From NCBI GenBank assembly GCA_027083915.1, contig JALWML010000209.1, forward strand, positions 1 through 5,459: 5,459 nt of DNA, in the 5' to 3' direction. The stretch is from Lysobacterales bacterium. Lineage in GTDB: Bacteria > Pseudomonadota > Gammaproteobacteria > Xanthomonadales > Marinicellaceae. The notes below the pieces were generated by a model. The model saw only the letters and a program-made list of their open reading frames with translations, was not told where the DNA came from and ran no database searches. Shown here one piece after another: positions 5,373-5,459 of the stretch (positions are counted from its first letter, which is position 1; each line of letters opens with the position of its first letter). The position numbers and the translations under genes were made by a program.

Positions 5373-5423
5373 ATGAATTTAAAATTTATTACAAATTATA
5401 AAAATTGTTCTGAACATACTTAA
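5373..5423 (+). CDS. Possible 16-residue leader peptide
   Basis: ATG at 5373-5375 is preceded by GAGGA at 8-base spacing, a good Shine-Dalgarno sequence, and opens a frame of 16 codons (MNLKFITNYKNCSEHT) ending at TAA 5421-5423. The stop codon lies inside the palindrome at 5413-5432. No regulatory codon run is seen. A peptide this short can arise by chance in AT-rich DNA, and the candidate rightward promoter at 5405-5432 would start transcription downstream of it. It is real only if a promoter lies further left. Confidence 0.2.
   Translation: MNLKFITNYKNCSEHT
5395..5423 (-). promoter_or_regulatory. Candidate tetR promoter
   Basis: On the minus strand a perfect TATAAT lies at 5395-5400. At exactly 17-bp spacing the -35 position is TTAAGT (5418-5423), a weak match. 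That -35 lies inside the operator at 5413-5432, so a bound repressor would block it. The predicted leader is about 85 bases before the GTG. Confidence 0.45.
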
Positions 5424-5432
5424 AGGTATGTT
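5405..5432 (+). promoter_or_regulatory. Candidate rightward promoter for a divergent gene
   Basis: TTGTTC (5405-5410) and TATGTT (5427-5432) are 16 bp apart on the plus strand; an alternative -10 is TATAGT at 5432-5437. The operator palindrome fills the spacer, the usual position for TetR-family repression. The gene it would serve is not in the window. Confidence 0.35.
5413..5432. promoter_or_regulatory. Probable TetR operator, site 1
   Basis: AACATACTTAAAGGTATGTT has perfect 7-bp arms (AACATAC, GTATGTT) around a 6-base spacer and is symmetrical at 16 of 20 positions. It lies 111 bp upstream of the tetR start and overlaps candidate promoters on both strands. Size and placement are typical of TetR/AcrR operators. 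Assignment to this TetR is by position only. Confidence 0.65.
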
Positions 5433-5445
5433 ATAGTGTAACTCG

Positions 5446-5459
5446 ACATACCGCAAGGT
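5446..5459. promoter_or_regulatory. Probable TetR operator, site 2, cut by the window end
   Basis: ACATAC (5446-5451), a 6-base spacer (CGCAAG) and then GT repeat the layout of site 1 (ACATAC, 6 bases, GTATGT), exactly 32 bp downstream. The right arm is cut after two bases. Confidence 0.45.

Noticed and set aside
1..5459. CRISPR arrays, tRNA or rRNA genes, defence systems
   Set aside because: No regularly spaced direct repeats, no cloverleaf-like or rRNA-like sequence, and no nuclease, helicase or toxin-antitoxin proteins are visible on either strand.

Overview
The window is AT-rich (roughly one third G+C by eye). It reads as accessory or intergenic-rich chromosome of a marine-type gammaproteobacterium, with Alteromonadales such as Colwellia or Pseudoalteromonas as a guess. 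The guess rests on base composition and the style of the proteins; nothing in the window fixes the taxon. Every gene of normal size lies on the minus strand.

Layout from left to right: (1) Bases 1-1736 are a complete IS1182-like insertion sequence with near-perfect terminal inverted repeats and an intact DDE transposase of 491 residues. (2) Bases 1802-2969 hold two overlapping, paralogous genes for small exported proteins of unknown function. The upstream one appears to start at an ATT codon behind a strong Shine-Dalgarno sequence. (3) Bases 3109-4272 encode an isoaspartyl dipeptidase (IadA, amidohydrolase superfamily) in which glutamate occupies the position of the carboxylated metal-bridging lysine of the E. 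coli enzyme. (4) Bases 4273-4744 carry no gene but are dense in repeats. They hold one half of a split palindrome, a stem-loop, and a 161-base MITE (4574-4734) whose 18-bp ends are identical to the core ends of the IS at the left of the window. (5) Bases 4745-5302 encode a TetR/AcrR-family repressor starting at GTG. (6) Bases 5303-5459 are its upstream region. A palindromic operator at 5413-5432 overlaps its promoter, and a second copy of the same site, 32 bp away, is cut by the window edge. A divergent target gene probably begins just beyond base 5459.

How the parts relate: the IS can supply transposase in trans for the MITE. Because matching ends also lie at both extremes of 1-4734, the exported-protein genes and iadA could in principle move as cargo of a composite unit. 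The TetR gene most likely regulates itself and the unseen rightward gene, not iadA, which has its own promoter-like sequence. I did not find a clearly new multi-gene system. The best leads are the IS/MITE pair, the ATT start, the tandem operator and the palindrome interrupted by 359 bp.
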